NCBI GenBank assembly: GCA_009767595.1 | Contig: VSDK01012297.1 | Span: forward strand, 180,748-244,747 | DNA: 64,000 nucleotides | From: Symbiodinium kawagutii | Lineage: Eukaryota; Sar; Dinophyceae; Suessiales; Symbiodiniaceae | Reading direction: 5' to 3' | Part shown: piece after piece, positions 31,991-43,631 of the stretch | How positions within the stretch are numbered: the stretch's first letter is position 1 | Layout of the letters: the number at the start of each line of letters is the position of its first letter | Notes under the pieces: generated by a model | Database searches by the model: none | What the model was told of the DNA's origin: nothing | The model's input: only the letters and a program-made list of their open reading frames with translations | Translations under genes and position numbers: made by a program

Positions 31991-32860
31991 TTCAAAAGGA
32001 ACAGTAGCTATACAGTGATAATCCGAGAATAATCACATAGATTGTTGTTGTATGCTCTTGTGAGATTACAGTTGAATCGATTAGCCATTATTACACATTA
32101 TCAACCATGAACCGTCAACCATCATGAGCATCACGTGATAACACGGGACATTGCCTGTATAGAACATTGCCTGATCACACCATACATATAGTTGATTAGC
32201 ATTATGAACCCATCATTCTTAGTTGGCAACAGGTGGCTAACCATGGTCACAGGGGTTATATAATACCTTGTAGGGTTTTAAGCATGGTTGTATGCCACTT
32301 ATTTTCAACCACACCATTAACTAACCATTGCTAATCACTGAACACAAAATTAGATTGGATAGATGCAACCATTGCACAAATCATGATCAACGAGCTCACG
32401 AACAATTTGCCCCAGCTGCACCTCCAAACCAATCCATCAGCATGTCAGCATACATTAATTTGCCATTATTAACCAACACCATTAATCGTCATTCTTAGTT
32501 CTTAATTGGTACCTAAGCATGGTTATAGGGGTTATAAACTACCTTACAGGAGTTTTAACCAAGATTATATACCACCAATTTTTTAACCAATACCATTAAC
32601 TAACCATTGATAATCAATGAACCAAGACAAGATAATCATCATTGTTAATCCATTACCATTTCCATGAATACGATTTATCATCATTAGCCATCATGGAACC
32701 TTTCTAAATGGATTGTTAACCACTCGGAAGTCAATAGAATGCAACCCATTATAACCATCATTCATGAACCATCTATTCATCAATGTTTAACCATTTGTCA
32801 GCCCATTGTTAACCACTACCATTATCCATCATTCATCCACACGTATGACCGGCCGCAAAA
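31990..32860. other. AACCATTA low-complexity block
   Basis: ACCATTAACTAACCATTG words dominate. The 32233-32350 and 32525-32640 segments share AGGTxGCTAACCATGGTxAx-type and AACCA-xxxCCATTAACTAACC sequence, an imperfect repeat. No gene is seen. Confidence 0.5.
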
Positions 32861-32868
32861 TCGCTTAG

Positions 32869-32945
32869 GAGTCCTGCTATCCCGTGCCCTGTCTTTTCGG
32901 AGCTTGGAACGAATGGTCCGAGCCGTGTCTCGGCCGTGGTGGCGG
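32869..32945 (+). CDS. TSP1 junction exon (GAWNEWSEPC)
   Basis: Bracketed by TCGCTTAG and GGCGG|GTGTGA. The frame reads ESCYPVPCLFGAWNEWSEPC then LGRGG. PVPC closes one repeat, and GAWNEWSEPCLGRGG opens the next with both tryptophans, the cysteine and the glycine turn. It is among the best-preserved exons. Confidence 0.75.
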
Positions 32946-33088
32946 GTGTGACCCTAGCGGGTCATGGTGGGAACCGATGAGCTTGGGTCATGGTTGAGGC
33001 TGAGGTCAACGCGTGGTTGATGCTTGACTGTCGTTCATCATGGCTAATAATAGGGGAGAATCACCAACAAACTTCTGCTTAAACAACT

Positions 33089-33195
33089 AATTGTCGGTGG
33101 TTTGATTGACATTTTTTACTTCCCTCATATTACCAAGAGTTTGGGTGGTTGATGAGCATATTTTTCAGGACGGGGTGGTAAAAAGCACCAACCAG
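33089..33195 (+). repeat. Family C element
   Basis: TTGTCGGTGGTTTGATTGAC left and AAAAGCACCAACCAG right; the middle is degenerate. Confidence 0.75.
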
Positions 33196-33333
33196 TATAG
33201 CTCAACCCGTGGTGAGGTTAATCATGAATCTATGGTTAATATTGGCTAATTTTGGTGAAGATTGGTCATATAGTCATGTAGTAGTGCTCAATACTGACTG
33301 GTTAATCAATTAATGTTTATCATTGGTTGACGG

Positions 33334-33430
33334 ATTGGTGTTTTGTTTCACATCGTTTTTCAATTTCCCCTGGTATTTGCGATGTTGATTGACGACCATA
33401 TGTTTCAGAGGGGCTGAAACTGATAACAAG
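33334..33430 (+). repeat. Family C element, degenerate
   Basis: ATTGGTGTTTTGTTTCACAT left and GGGGCTGAAACTGATAACAAG right. Confidence 0.5.
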
Positions 33431-33703
33431 CTTGGTATTAGTTCATACGGGTCATTTGGTAGTGGGTTGATATTTGATCAAGAAGATAGTGGTTTACCAG
33501 TGCTTAGTAACGATCAATTTTGTGGTCAGTATTCTGATTCGTGATCATCATTTTTTCATCGTTCATGGTTGTTATTGGTCCACAATGGTAAAGGTGAAAC
33601 ATGGCCAAGAATGCTTAATGATGCATCAAGATAGGGAAGTTCATCAGCAATAAACGCCACTGGTGGCAGTATGTTGACGACGGACACAGGTTCATAGTGT
33701 TTC

Positions 33704-33817
33704 TTACTCTTTGGTGAACTAAATGGCAATGAAAAATTCACAATTTTCGTAGGAACCCCTGGGAATCATTCAGTTGTGGTGCACTTTCCGTTGCCATGTT
33801 AGTGTACCTGAGCAAGG
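33704..33817 (+). repeat. Family D element, degenerate
   Basis: TTACTCTTTGGTGAACTAAA left and TTGCCATGTTAGTGTACCTG right, with the paired ATGGCAATGAAAAATTCAC core. Confidence 0.7.
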
Positions 33818-34148
33818 GGGCAATCGTTTTTGAATTCATAAACCTTTTGGTTGAGTAGTCAACGGATGTGAACTGTGCCGATCATGGTCAATAATGGTCA
33901 TGTAATATTGGTTATAAGAATAGTGAACGCCATCAATGATGAATGACGGTTCCTGATGGTTGCTTCACTCCTATAGCTGGTTTTACCAAAGCGTGATTTC
34001 AGAAAGGGAGATGCCAACCTAGAAAGCATGATGACGGTTGTTGGGTACAGCATGAACCTCAGCAAGTCTACGTTTCCGGAAGTGCACCGTGGAGCAAAAT
34101 AGGTACTCGTAGGCCAAAACATGTTTACCGCTGCTGTACAACAAGTTT

Positions 34149-34258
34149 CAGTTTCTCAAGCCGTACAGGACCCACAAAAATGTTTGGTTTACTACTATTA
34201 AGTTGAAATCGTTTATATTGAATGATTTGGGGGTACCCCTATTTTGAGAAAACCCCCA
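34149..34258 (+). repeat. Family B element
   Basis: CAGTTTCTCAAGCCGTACAG left and GGGTACCCCTATTTTGAGAA right. Confidence 0.8.
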
Positions 34259-34753
34259 AATAAGAATCTTTGATCCAAGAATCTACCACTATCGACTTCT
34301 TCTACTAGCAATAGCTATGTCAATGACCAGCATTGACCCCGAAGCGGCAACAAGTTATTTTGCCAGCGCTTCAGCAATGTTCAACCAACAAATGGCCATT
34401 TTTTTCATGCCAGTCTCAACCACCTGATTCACCATTATCAGCCAGCATTGATGCGCATCCCCACATGGTAACCTGCTGGGAACCATGACTCAAGGAGTTA
34501 GTTCAGCCACCTCATAGGGTTTATAACCCTGATGATATCCCAGTTAGCCATTATTCACCCATCATTACCAACCATTATTGACTATTACTACCCACTATTA
34601 ATCATTATGAACCATTCTTCACCTTTAGTAACCACTCTTAAGTGTTCTTAACCCCAAAGGGAATACCCATTATGAATCATAGCCAACCATAGAAAACCCA
34701 TGGTCATATCCCAGACCCGTTCAGCAGCACATCCAGCTGCCACCCTTCAGCAG

Positions 34754-34823
34754 CCTTGGACTCGCGGCCGTTCAGGTCCTGTACGCAGCTCTGTGGGGAA
34801 GCTCGGGTGCGTGGCTGGCAACG
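34754..34823 (+). CDS. TSP1 exon, CTQLCG and R-layer
   Basis: Bracketed by TTCAGCAG and CAACG|GTTTGT. The frame reads LDSRPFRSCTQLCGEARVRG then WQ. S-C-T-x-L-C-G-x-x-x-R-V-R matches the first-half core of TSP1; only the W pair is missing. Confidence 0.6.
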
Positions 34824-34991
34824 GTTTGTAATGGCCAGCCCGGTGGTTTCATAGCGGCGAACAACGGTTCATGATAGGGGATAGTCACCAACCAAAATGG
34901 TTAAGAATGGTAATTGATATGGTTTCTTCGTATGGTTTTATGGGTATTATAGTGGTCAATGATAGGGAGTAATGATCAACTATAAGACCTA

Positions 34992-35102
34992 TTGGTGGTT
35001 TCTCGGGCAAGTTTGGGGACCCCTAAAGTTACGGTTTGTTTATTACTGTAAGTGATTAATAATGGATGATTTGGGGGTACCCCTAGGACTTGAGACCCAC
35101 TA
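34992..35102 (+). repeat. Family B element
   Basis: TTGGTGGTTTCTCGGGCAAG left, GGATGATTTGGGGGTACCCC and CTTGAGACCCACTA right. Confidence 0.8.
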
Positions 35103-35478
35103 ATAACGATCGACAATGGTCAGTCATGGTTGAGATAAGCAGTAGGTTTGGTGTTATGAATCATCAGTGGCAACGGTGGTTTGGTTCGTCATAGTTGATT
35201 TACTAGTTGAGGGTGGTAATTGGTCATTTCCGGGTCATTATGGATCCAAGCAAGATAGTCATCTCACTGAGGTGGATTGATATGGCCTGCCAATCAATGA
35301 CCGCAGAGTCTGTAGTGGGTTGTATGTCCGTGGCCCCTGGCCCAGAGGATTAGGGAACCCAACCAGAAAATGGATGCTACGTTAGGGTTAAGGACAAATT
35401 TGTAGAGCAGACATTGACATGGCTCACAAAACTGTGGATTTGTTTTTCTGTGGAAGCTAGGAATCTAGTACCAAAAAA

Positions 35479-36011
35479 GTGATGTTGTTTTCGATGCTCA
35501 ACTTTGAGCGGATTAGGCCAGTGCCCGGCCACGAAGAATGGGAGGAGTCCTGGTCGGGACCTCATTCCGATGCGGTAGAGATTTGCGAGGCATTCGAAAC
35601 GGGGATGTCAGAAGAGGAAGCAAAGCTAATCAAGGTGGAGTTTGGGGAATCATCTTCTCAAGCGGTGTTGGAAACATTGGCCATCTTGCGTGCCTTGCAC
35701 AAGTGGGGACCAGGGCTCGTTCCTTACTGGTACGCAGCGATTCAACTACAGCACTGGGTGTGATGCACAAGTTGGCCAGCGTTACACCCGCGTTGAACTT
35801 CTTGGGAGCAGAGTTGGCCCTCAAGCTGGAGAAGCTGAGAATTGGCAAGGTGGTCGTGCAAGATCTGCGAGGCAAAGCAAACATGGCGACAGACTGGTTG
35901 AGCCGACCGCCGACGGCGCATGACCGTGGCGAGAGGTCATCAATTATGAACCGAGGCGAGAAGATCTTCAGGTTGGCTGACAAAAACGCCGGGCTGTTTG
36001 AGCTGTCTTGA
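35479..36011 (+). pseudogene. Retroelement RNase H-like fragment, frameshifted
   Basis: Frame 1 (35479-35763) contains SSSQAVLETLAILRALHKWG. Frame 2 (to the TGA at 36009-36011) continues with SLLVRSDSTTALGVMHKLAS, then LNFLGAELALKLEKL, VVVQDLRGKANMATDWLSRP. The E-x-x-A...AL-x-x-W then SDS-x-x-AL and DLRGKAN-x-x-DWLSRP series is the RNase H arrangement seen in DIRS/Ngaro-like and related retroelements. The frame change near 35715 interrupts the domain, so this is a dead fragment. No RT or integrase is seen next to it. Confidence 0.6.
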
Positions 36012-36046
36012 AACAACCATTGCTAAACATTGTTTACCCTGATTTA

Positions 36047-36165
36047 TATGGCCATGGGTCAATACTAATCAACCAACTAATAGGGGATTTCCACCAACAA
36101 TAATAAGGGGAACAATGGCTAATGACGGGGAACCAGGGGTACGGGGTTTTGACCCACTGCCATAT
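36047..36165 (+). repeat. Family A element, consensus-like
   Basis: ATATGGCCATGGGTCAATAC left and GGTTTTGACCCACTGCCATA right; it lies 36 bp after the RNase H remnant stop. Confidence 0.9.
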
Positions 36166-36169
36166 AGCC

Positions 36170-37180
36170 ATGCATTATATAAGAATTATAGAACCATTAT
36201 TGACCAATTATGAACTGATTACCGTCCAGTTACCAGAATCGTACAGATCAAAGCGGTCACTTCTCCAACTCAGATAGTATCCATGGAAATCAGGGAGATA
36301 CCCAGAGAGGTACTAAGCTGCTTTCTTTCGTTGGTTTCTGGAAGTTTTGCACCTACCGAGAGGATGCGTCTTGTCATATTCTATTCTGTAGAGGAATACC
36401 ACCGTTAACCTACTCCGCAACGGAATGCTCTATTGTTGCTAATGGTTTTTGATGGTTGTTGGCGCTGTTTGTTACGTGTCATTCGTACCATTTGTTTCCC
36501 GAAATTACCCTCGATGATTGTTGAGACCTGAACCCCCATAATATGTTCAAACGATATGAAAAATCATGAACATGTGATATGAACATCTAGTGGTCTTTGC
36601 AAACCTAGTGGGCTATGACCATCAACATATGGTATGCCAAAGATTCATGGCGATAGGCCACGACTGGTGAAGTGGCTCACGCAGGCAGCCTTGGATGGAT
36701 CAATCTATGTTGGAAATTCGGGGTTCTCAAATGGTTATGGGTCACTGTTAAGCAATCAACGAATGGTTAGGTGAACATCCCAAAAGAAGGTACCTAGATT
36801 GGTCATGGTTTTGGGATGTGAAGAGCAAGCGGTAGAGGGGCCCTTGACCCTCGGGCAAATCATAATTTGTGTTTTCATCAACCATCAGGAGTTTCAGTGG
36901 CAACTCGTCCCATCAAATCCGCGCAGTCCATATCACCCATAAACTAAAAGTAAGCAACCACCATAGTGAATTACCAAATTTTGAGCGATTGTGATGACCA
37001 ATCATGAACATTGGAAACCAACCTAGATTACTATCATCAATCATGATTTTTACCCCAGCTGAAAATAAGATAGATGTTGAGCACCACCATTTTTGATGGA
37101 GAAAGCCATGCAAAACTGGTGGTTCTCCACATCAAACTGGTCCTTGAACCATCAATCCACCAGCTTCGATCATCCGAATC
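36170..37180. other. Intron-like DNA, no gene seen
   Basis: Mixed low-complexity sequence; the minus frame at 36913-37113 has no recognisable domain. Confidence 0.45.
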
Positions 37181-37186
37181 TGCAAG

Positions 37187-37251
37187 GCAACCGTGATCGA
37201 GTGATCGCTCAAAGAAGTCAATGTGGTGGGCAGTCGTGTCGCTTTGCCCAG
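37187..37251 (+). CDS. TSP1 exon, R-layer to GGQSC
   Basis: After ATCTGCAAG the frame reads NRDRVIAQRSQCGGQSCRFA then QC. R-D-R-V-I followed by CGGQSC fits the R-layer and second-half Gly-Cys region of TSP1. The exon end is uncertain. Confidence 0.5.
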
Positions 37252-37337
37252 TGCTGGGGCGAAGTGGTGGCTGCCACTGTAGCCATCTACTGTTGTGAAT
37301 CAGAGCCTGACTATTGTCAAGTGGGCATTAGCCAGAT

Positions 37338-37400
37338 ATGGTGGTTTCTCAAGATGCAGGACCCCAAAAACTGTAAATGGTTTATATAACCATTAATTAA
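37338..37400 (+). repeat. Family B left half only
   Basis: ATGGTGGTTTCTCAAGATGC, then degenerate sequence. A 12-bp direct repeat TTAGCCAGATAT flanks the region at 37328-37339 and 37438-37449. Confidence 0.55.
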
Positions 37401-37780
37401 TTCACTAGACAGCACTGCACCATGATTATCTATGGTATTAGCCAGATATCTTTGAATTGACCATAGATAGCTATAGTGCTATCTCGCTAAAGGTTATATA
37501 GACCATTTACAACTGCAATATGAGCCGTTTCAAGCATTATTCCCCATTGTTTCACCTCAGCAAATGTACTCAGTATGAACCCCTATAATCAACCATGATT
37601 TAAACCAAAAATCATTGGATCTTGTTGGTTGTGATTCCCAGTGTCAACTGTTGACGTTTCCCAGCCATTCCTGGACGGCTACAAGTGATGAACCTCATGC
37701 GGGGACCGAATGGAAGAAAGGATGATGAACAGCCAAGCTGTATTCCACCTGCCAAAGTTTTGATGGTTGCGCAACCTACC

Positions 37781-37890
37781 TGGGTGTTTCTCAAGCCAGA
37801 AGGGAACCCTACTGTAAATCATCCAATGTTAGTCATGTTGTAATCAACCAACCAGAACTTGGGGGGTTCCCTGTTGCTTAAGAACCCCCC
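37781..37890 (+). repeat. Family B element
   Basis: TGGGTGTTTCTCAAGCCAGA left and GCTTAAGAACCCCCC right. A further right-end fragment (TATTTTGAGAAACCACCACC) lies at about 37962-37981. Confidence 0.75.
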
Positions 37891-38052
37891 GCACAACTAG
37901 TGAACCAACTGGTATTGACCAACTGGTATAGAAAATAAACCAAGCATTTTGTGGGTCCTCTATTTTGAGAAACCACCACCTGTTTCTCTACGTTGATGTT
38001 TCAGCTTTGATCATTGGCCACTTGGCCAAGCTGGGTCACTGAAGGCCCCATG

Positions 38053-38117
38053 GGGTCGATAAGACCGCGTCTCCCAGAGGGCCATGTTGGCTGCCCACAC
38101 AGTTGGTGCTCCCAAGG
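38053..38117 (+). CDS. Possible TSP1 exon, second half
   Basis: The frame reads GSIRPRLPEGHVGCPHSWC. R-x-R followed by GHVGCPxxWC could be the R-layer and GG-x-C region. CCCAG inside it may be the real acceptor. Confidence 0.35.
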
Positions 38118-38978
38118 ATCAATCAACCACTCAGTTCACCATCACTTGGCACTTCATGAACCATCGGTTAAGCTTTACTTGGCCATCATTTAGCCATGAT
38201 CAACCACTACTGACCATCAGTTTAGAATCACTTAACCACTATTAACCACTTCACTGAACCAATCATCTCCAGTTTTTTCTCTCTTTTTTTCCGTGACTAC
38301 TACGAGCCCCATTTCTTGTTGTCGTCTGCCAAGCATAGATGTGAACCTGAACCTTGGTTCTTTGCTGGTCATCCTTATGGTCAAACAGTAGTGACATCTC
38401 TCAACAAAATTAATTGTTGTTTCCAACATGTTTATTTAAAACCATCATTGCTTTCAACTATTTGCAGACATTATTCAGCACTATTCACCGCAACATCATT
38501 GGACCTAATCAACCGTCATCAACATAAAACTGAGAATCATTTGCCACAGCCAATCAGCGTTGAAGACTATGAACAACTATCAAGATCTATCAAGCATGTT
38601 CTAGCCACATATCCACCATCACAAGACCATCATCATATCATCCTTAAACCACCCATATAATCATCATTACAATCAGCTTTAAAAAAGTCCTCATTAAAAT
38701 ACATTGAAGTCACTCATCATGAAACGTAATGTTTTATAACCATCATCATTAAGGGTTATCTTATGCCCTATTGTCTACGATCCCCTTTCGAATTGCCATT
38801 AGTCAACCACTAATTGGTTAGTCACATTGGTCGTCATATCATCATCATCACCATCAGCCATGATTATCCCTTTCTAACCACTAACCATCATCAACCATTT
38901 CCATCGACTATCAAACCCAACCCAGGTGCATCATCAACGAATTGGCAGTGCCGCGGCTTCTAAGGTCATGGACCCCAG

Positions 38979-39027
38979 ACCGAGACGAAGGTTTGCCCTC
39001 GGAAGTCCTGTATCGAGGTGGACGGCG
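38979..39027 (+). CDS. TSP1 exon, C-terminal end (VCPRKSCIEVD)
   Basis: Between ACCCCAG and a strong donor GGCG|GTGAGT the frame reads TETKVCPRKSCIEVDG. VCPxxSC-x-x-VD is the closing cysteine pair plus the start of the next repeat. Read-through would give GEWSNGPG. This donor resembles the one of the exon at 5497. Confidence 0.55.
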
Positions 39028-39116
39028 GTGAGTGGTCCAACGGTCCGGGGGTTGGCACCCAACTGGGCTTCCAGCCAGGTGCCATTGGGCACAGTCAGGT
39101 GGTGAATGTTATGGTT

Positions 39117-39215
39117 GGTAACTAGTGGTAGTTGATAACTAGTTGGTAACATAAGTTGATGTTGATAACTAGTTGGTAACTCAAGTTGATGTTGATAACT
39201 AGTGGTAGTTGATGT
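39117..39215 (+). repeat. Short tandem repeat, unit about 35 bp
   Basis: GTTGATAACTAGTTGGTAAC followed by TCAAGTTGAT recurs about two and a half times. Confidence 0.75.
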
Positions 39216-39823
39216 TCAAATTGACTGCTGATATCTAATAACCCAATGGTCAATATCTGATGGTTAATTAGCTGATTCATGGTTGATAAAGCTGGGGATA
39301 ATGACCACCAACTATAGGGGATATACCGCAACTATAGGGTACTGTATCTACTAACAACTCTAGGGGATCAGCTTGCAGATCTAGCTCTGAGCTCCGGTAG
39401 ACGAAGCAGGTTGAGGGGTTGCGAGGTTGCCCCACCATAGAAATCGCTGGTTTACCTCTCAAAGATGGGGGAGTTTTGAGCGCAACCAGGTTAGTTTACT
39501 AGAGCGTGATCCTTAAGATGATATGAGTAGGTCACATAATTAGGAATCAGCGATGATCCTAAGTGATTATGATGAGGAATCTTAAGGTAGTCCGTAAGGT
39601 AATCCACAATGCTTAATCAATTTGATTGGGATATATTGGGATAAGGACTGATAAGTTCATGACTGTTCGGTGATTGCGCAATCAAAAATAGTTGTTGATA
39701 AATACACACAAGGGATCGACCATGATACGAATAGTCACAAATCATGATAGTTGATTGTGGTTGGTGGAGAATGGCAAACAGCATGCTCGATCCACAGCGG
39801 AATGACCAACAACAATGGGGAAA

Positions 39824-39938
39824 TATGGGTGTTTCTCAAGCCATAGGGGTACCCCAAAATCATCCACTATGAGCCATTTATAGTAGAAACCAAGCAAAAC
39901 TTTGGGTGTCCCCAAACTGGCTCAAGAAACCTCCATAT
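39824..39938 (+). repeat. Family B element
   Basis: ATATGGGTGTTTCTCAAGCC left and GGCTCAAGAAACCTCCATAT right. Confidence 0.85.
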
Positions 39939-39978
39939 CACAATCTGGGTTGTCCACTGGATGGTGGTGTCCTAACAG

Positions 39979-40033
39979 GTCACCGGGTGATGAAACATGT
40001 CTCGTTCGCGACAGCCACATCCCATGCCACCAG
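39979..40033 (+). CDS. TSP1 exon, C-terminal part (DETCLVRDSHIPCH)
   Basis: Bracketed by CCTAACAG and ACCAG|GTCATC. The frame reads SPGDETCLVRDSHIPCHQ. G-x-E-T-C...S-x-x-PCH is the second-half Gly-Cys region and PCN-like close of a TSP1 repeat. Both splice signals are good. Confidence 0.65.
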
Positions 40034-40388
40034 GTCATCGTTGGGCAGCTGCGCAGCCCAGGTTTAACCGCTACATTGTTGTGGAGGTTATAGCTACCTA
40101 TGAGTGGGTAGCTATTACCAGTTTTATAGCTACTCATATATAGTTGTTGACTATATCCCAATTTACTATGACTGTTTTCTATAAGCTACCTACTCAAAAA
40201 AAGAACCATGACGACCATATCCCAATTTACAAGGAGTAACCGGTGAACCATGGCTAGGTGCAATCCCCATCATTGCCTCTTTCCAGTGGTGGGATGATCA
40301 CGCTGGTGCCCCGTGGCGCCGTTAGATGGTCTAGGCTTTGGGAACCCACCTGCATCGGGGCAGACATGGTTACAGCACTGGTTGCCAG

Positions 40389-40464
40389 GCAGTGGACTGC
40401 GCCATCTCGGAGTGGGATGAGTGGAGTTATTGCAGCAAGGCCGGCGCAAATGGGCTCTGGCAGG
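40389..40464 (+). CDS. TSP1 exon, N-terminal part (DCAISEWDEWSYC)
   Basis: Bracketed by GTTGCCAG and a possible G|GTGTGG donor. The frame reads AVDCAISEWDEWSYCSKAGA. V-D-C-x-x-x-E-W-x-E-W-S-x-C-S is a full TSP1 opening. Just upstream, another frame reads RWSRLWEPTCIGAD (40318-40370), possibly a second decayed opening. Confidence 0.75.
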
Positions 40465-40496
40465 GTGTGGCAGTTGTTTTATTGTTTCGTTTCGAT

Positions 40497-40613
40497 ACCA
40501 AGGGTGGATAAACTAACATGGCAATGGAGAATCCACCATTTATAGCTGGTTCCCGGGGTTTCCTACTAAGCAATGGTGTTTTTCCATTGCTAAGTTAGCT
40601 TACTGGAGGGTAA
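40497..40613 (+). repeat. Family D element
   Basis: GGATAAACTAACATGGCAAT left and TTAGCTTACTGGAGGGTAA right, with paired ATGGAGAATCCACC inside. Confidence 0.8.
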
Positions 40614-40794
40614 TGGATGATAAACATCCGTTATTGTCGACAATAGATTGATGAGCATGAGCCATGAAGTCGATAGTAGGTCTAGTAATCAGCCATGATT
40701 GCTAATCATAGAGAATGATCAACCATGATTGACCGTTGGTAATGATTGATATCAACAAGTTATTTTTTTCACCACTGGGTATTCACCAACAGCA

Positions 40795-41586
40795 ATGTGT
40801 TCAACCTGCTGCTTGGAACGCTGCGGTCGAAACCTGAAGCCGATCCTGCCACTGAAACTGGTGAAGGTTACCACTAGATCCATGGCCCACCTCCGTTGTG
40901 GTGAAGAGCACACTGTAGTGACCAACACAATCGTGCCTCAAGGTGCCTCAACAGATTTCAGGCCTATCACTGTGCTGGCAGCAGCTTGCAGACTCTGGGT
41001 CAAGTCGCGTTTCGACCAAGTGCTGGCTTGGCAAGAAACTTGGGTGACGCCTGAGGTTTTCGGGTGTCGCAAGCGTCACAATGCTGAGCAGATGATGGCG
41101 CAAATATCTCTGGATATTGAGTCGCCGGCATTCTCAGATAATTCCTTCGTGTCTGGTGTCGCGTACGACTACCGCAAGGCTTTTGATTTAATACCCCACG
41201 AGAACATGTTATGAACAATGCAACAGCGTGGATGCCACCCTCGTATTCTTACAGTGTTGAGTTCTTTGTACAAGGGATTGCAGCGTGTGTTCAAACTACA
41301 TGGTTCTCTTGGACAGTGGTGGAGGGCATACAACGGTCTTGTGCAAGGAGATGCGCTATCCATGGTTGCTCTTAACAGTGTGGTGACATGTATTGTCGAG
41401 GCTACGCATGCTCTAAATACAGACAAGATTCGTCCTCGGACCTACGCTGACGATATCAGTGCCGTTGTGGTTGGCTCGTCTAAGCAGGACGTTCTGCAAG
41501 ATCTTCGTCGTTTTTACAATATTGTAAGAGCATACTCTAGTGCAGGGTGTGGTGAGCTTAACTCTTTTGTTGGTTTGGAAAGGTGA
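40795..41586 (+). pseudogene. Non-LTR (LINE-type) reverse transcriptase remnant
   Basis: One frame covers 264 codons with a single internal TGA at 41212-41214. It has the RT landmarks in order: FRPITVLAAACRLW (motif 1-2), GVAYDYRKAFDLIPHE (motif A aspartates), NGLVQGDALSM (motif B) and RPRTYADDISAVVVG (motif C, the YADD box). In non-LTR retrotransposons this enzyme copies element RNA at the target site. There is no endonuclease domain upstream, and the thumb region ends abruptly at the TGA at 41584-41586. It is therefore a truncated, dead copy inserted on the + strand, between TSP1 exons. Confidence 0.85.
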
Positions 41587-41589
41587 CGA

Positions 41590-42395
41590 GTTGAGGTTCT
41601 ACAGTTTGTGGCTAGTAGATGTCCATCATGAAGTGCAGAATGGAGTCTTTGGTATGCTAACCACTGCCCTGAACGGCCACGGCTAACAACCATCTTTGCT
41701 TGCGGAGTTCCCGCAGGGCAATTGCGCAATGGCGCGGTGCACTCCACATGATTACCATGATTATACCAACAAATCATGGGAACATCCAGCAGAAAACCCT
41801 TATGATTGATGAACAAAAATCCAGGATTGATGGTTAAACCCCTATGATTGATGGTCACCCCCCTATGATTGATGGCGATGATTAGGGTTTCCAACATAAA
41901 GTTTCCCGTCAACTCCAATCCGTTAAGGCATCTTGAGGTGGGCGCCACTGATTGTTATGTTGGTCTCGGTTGCGCAGCGTGACCATCACACACCAAGCAG
42001 CCCAAAGCCAACGTGGGTGCTTCTTGTCACCCGATATTGTTGCTTATAGGCTTATAGGTGACAAAGATGATGTTAAGCAACAAGATGTACAATGTTCTTG
42101 TTTGCTGCTTGTTGTCACCTGATCTCAGTGGCTTGTATTATATCTCGTTGCTCATGAAGCATTATGATGGTAGATCCATGTTCATAGGTACCTCACGATG
42201 GATCATACACCATTATTGATAAATTCAACCATTATCGTCCTCTTTTTGGTCACTATATAGTTATATATTGTTTGCAAACTATTACTGATGACCATTTTCA
42301 TTGACCATTCTTCTTAACAGAGGCAACCATCAACCATGAGCACTATCAACAGCCCCTGTGTTGATAACCATGATCCGTCACCAACAATTAGACCA
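41590..42395. other. RT downstream flank, no gene seen
   Basis: The first 150 bp may be the element's residual 3' region. A small GC-rich patch at 41690-41750 (CLRSSRRAIAQWR) is too short to assign. The remainder is low complexity. Confidence 0.4.
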
Positions 42396-42396
42396 C

Positions 42397-42602
42397 ATGG
42401 TGGTTTCCTAGCATTGGAAAACCCGCAAATGGATGGTTTATGACTAAAAATGATTGATTACATCCGTTTGAAATTTTAAACTGGGGTACTCGTACCCCCA
42501 AATCATCCAACAGTATCCATTGATAGTAATAAAACAACCATAACTTTGGGGTACTGTTGGATGGTGGTTTAAACCCTTATCTTATGGCTTAAGAACCCAC
42601 CA
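42397..42602 (+). repeat. Family B compound (two interlocked copies)
   Basis: ATGGTGGTTTCCTAGCATTG left, an inner GGGGTACTCGTACCCCC head-to-head junction, a second TGGATGGTGGTTTAAAC and the end TGGCTTAAGAACCCACCAT. It looks like one copy inserted in another. Confidence 0.7.
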
Positions 42603-42634
42603 TCTGCACCATGCATCGTACACCTGTGCTCCAG

Positions 42635-42685
42635 GACACTCCCGGCAGTAACCGTGTGCGGGCGCGCAGCATCCTCGCGGAGGCG
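42635..42685 (+). CDS. TSP1 exon, R-layer (RVRARSILAEA)
   Basis: Exactly 17 codons between GTGCTCCAG and GGCG|GTACCC: DTPGSNRVRARSILAEA. GSNRVRARS is the R-x-R-x-R layer after the glycine turn of TSP1. It sits two exons after the opening exon at 40389, the expected order. The frame stays open to 42759 if the donor is not used. Confidence 0.6.
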
Positions 42686-43039
42686 GTACCCGCGCGCGAG
42701 CCGGCCAACAGGGGTTCCGGCCAGGGGAAGGCCGATCCCGATCCTCTGAAGGCATAGGCCTGGGTGTTTACAAAAGATGATTGATCATAGGCCAACCAAA
42801 ATGGTTGTTTGTTTGTTTCCACACAGTCTGTGTCACTCACGCAACGCCGGCATGCGCGCAGCCCAAAAACCGTGGTGGGGAAAACCAAAATAGTTAATTA
42901 TAATGGTTTTGTTGATTGTCATCCTCTAGTGATCATCCCCTAGTGATAATCCCCTAGTGATAGTGGTTAATCAGAATGGTTGCTAATAGGGATCACTAGG
43001 GGATGATCACCAAAAAGCAATTCGTTCAACAACTACTAG

Positions 43040-43143
43040 ATGGTGGTTTCTCATAGGGCTACCCCCAGTTATCATCCAGTTTTTTGATCATGCTTGGTGG
43101 TGCAGCCATAGATTTGGGGTTTCTATTTTAAGAAACATCCAGC
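43040..43143 (+). repeat. Family B element
   Basis: GATGGTGGTTTCTCATAGGG left and TATTTTAAGAAACATCCAG right. Confidence 0.75.
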
Positions 43144-43631
43144 TAGGTTCTTGATGATGCGCTCAATGATCCCTTTAACAATCGCAGTGTGTTGACCATG
43201 CAACATATGACGCTGAGCTAAACCAAGACATCGTGAAGGATCCTGTTCTTAAGGTAGACTTCACCAGGTCCTAGTTCATGGGCCGCGGCCGATCCCTGAA
43301 ATGGTGGGTTTAGCTTCTCGTTTTTTGAAAAGAAGCGGTATTTGGGGTTGTCCATAAACAGTCGTACCCACAAATCATCCTTTAATAGCCGCTGTTGATA
43401 GGGAAATCACCCGTTTTGGGCCTGGGGCCATTTTTGTACAAACCCAACTTGCATCGAGAGATGTAACCTCATGGTGCAACCTGATTTTATTGCACATGAA
43501 TCGGTTCCCAGCCATGATCACCGTCAGCTTGGCAGGCTCAAAATGGTGGAAAGGCCTGTGGCACACGCTACCCTGCGCCTCCTTTGGCTCTAGAGGAGCT
43601 GGACATGAATCATGGATCATCATAGTCACTG

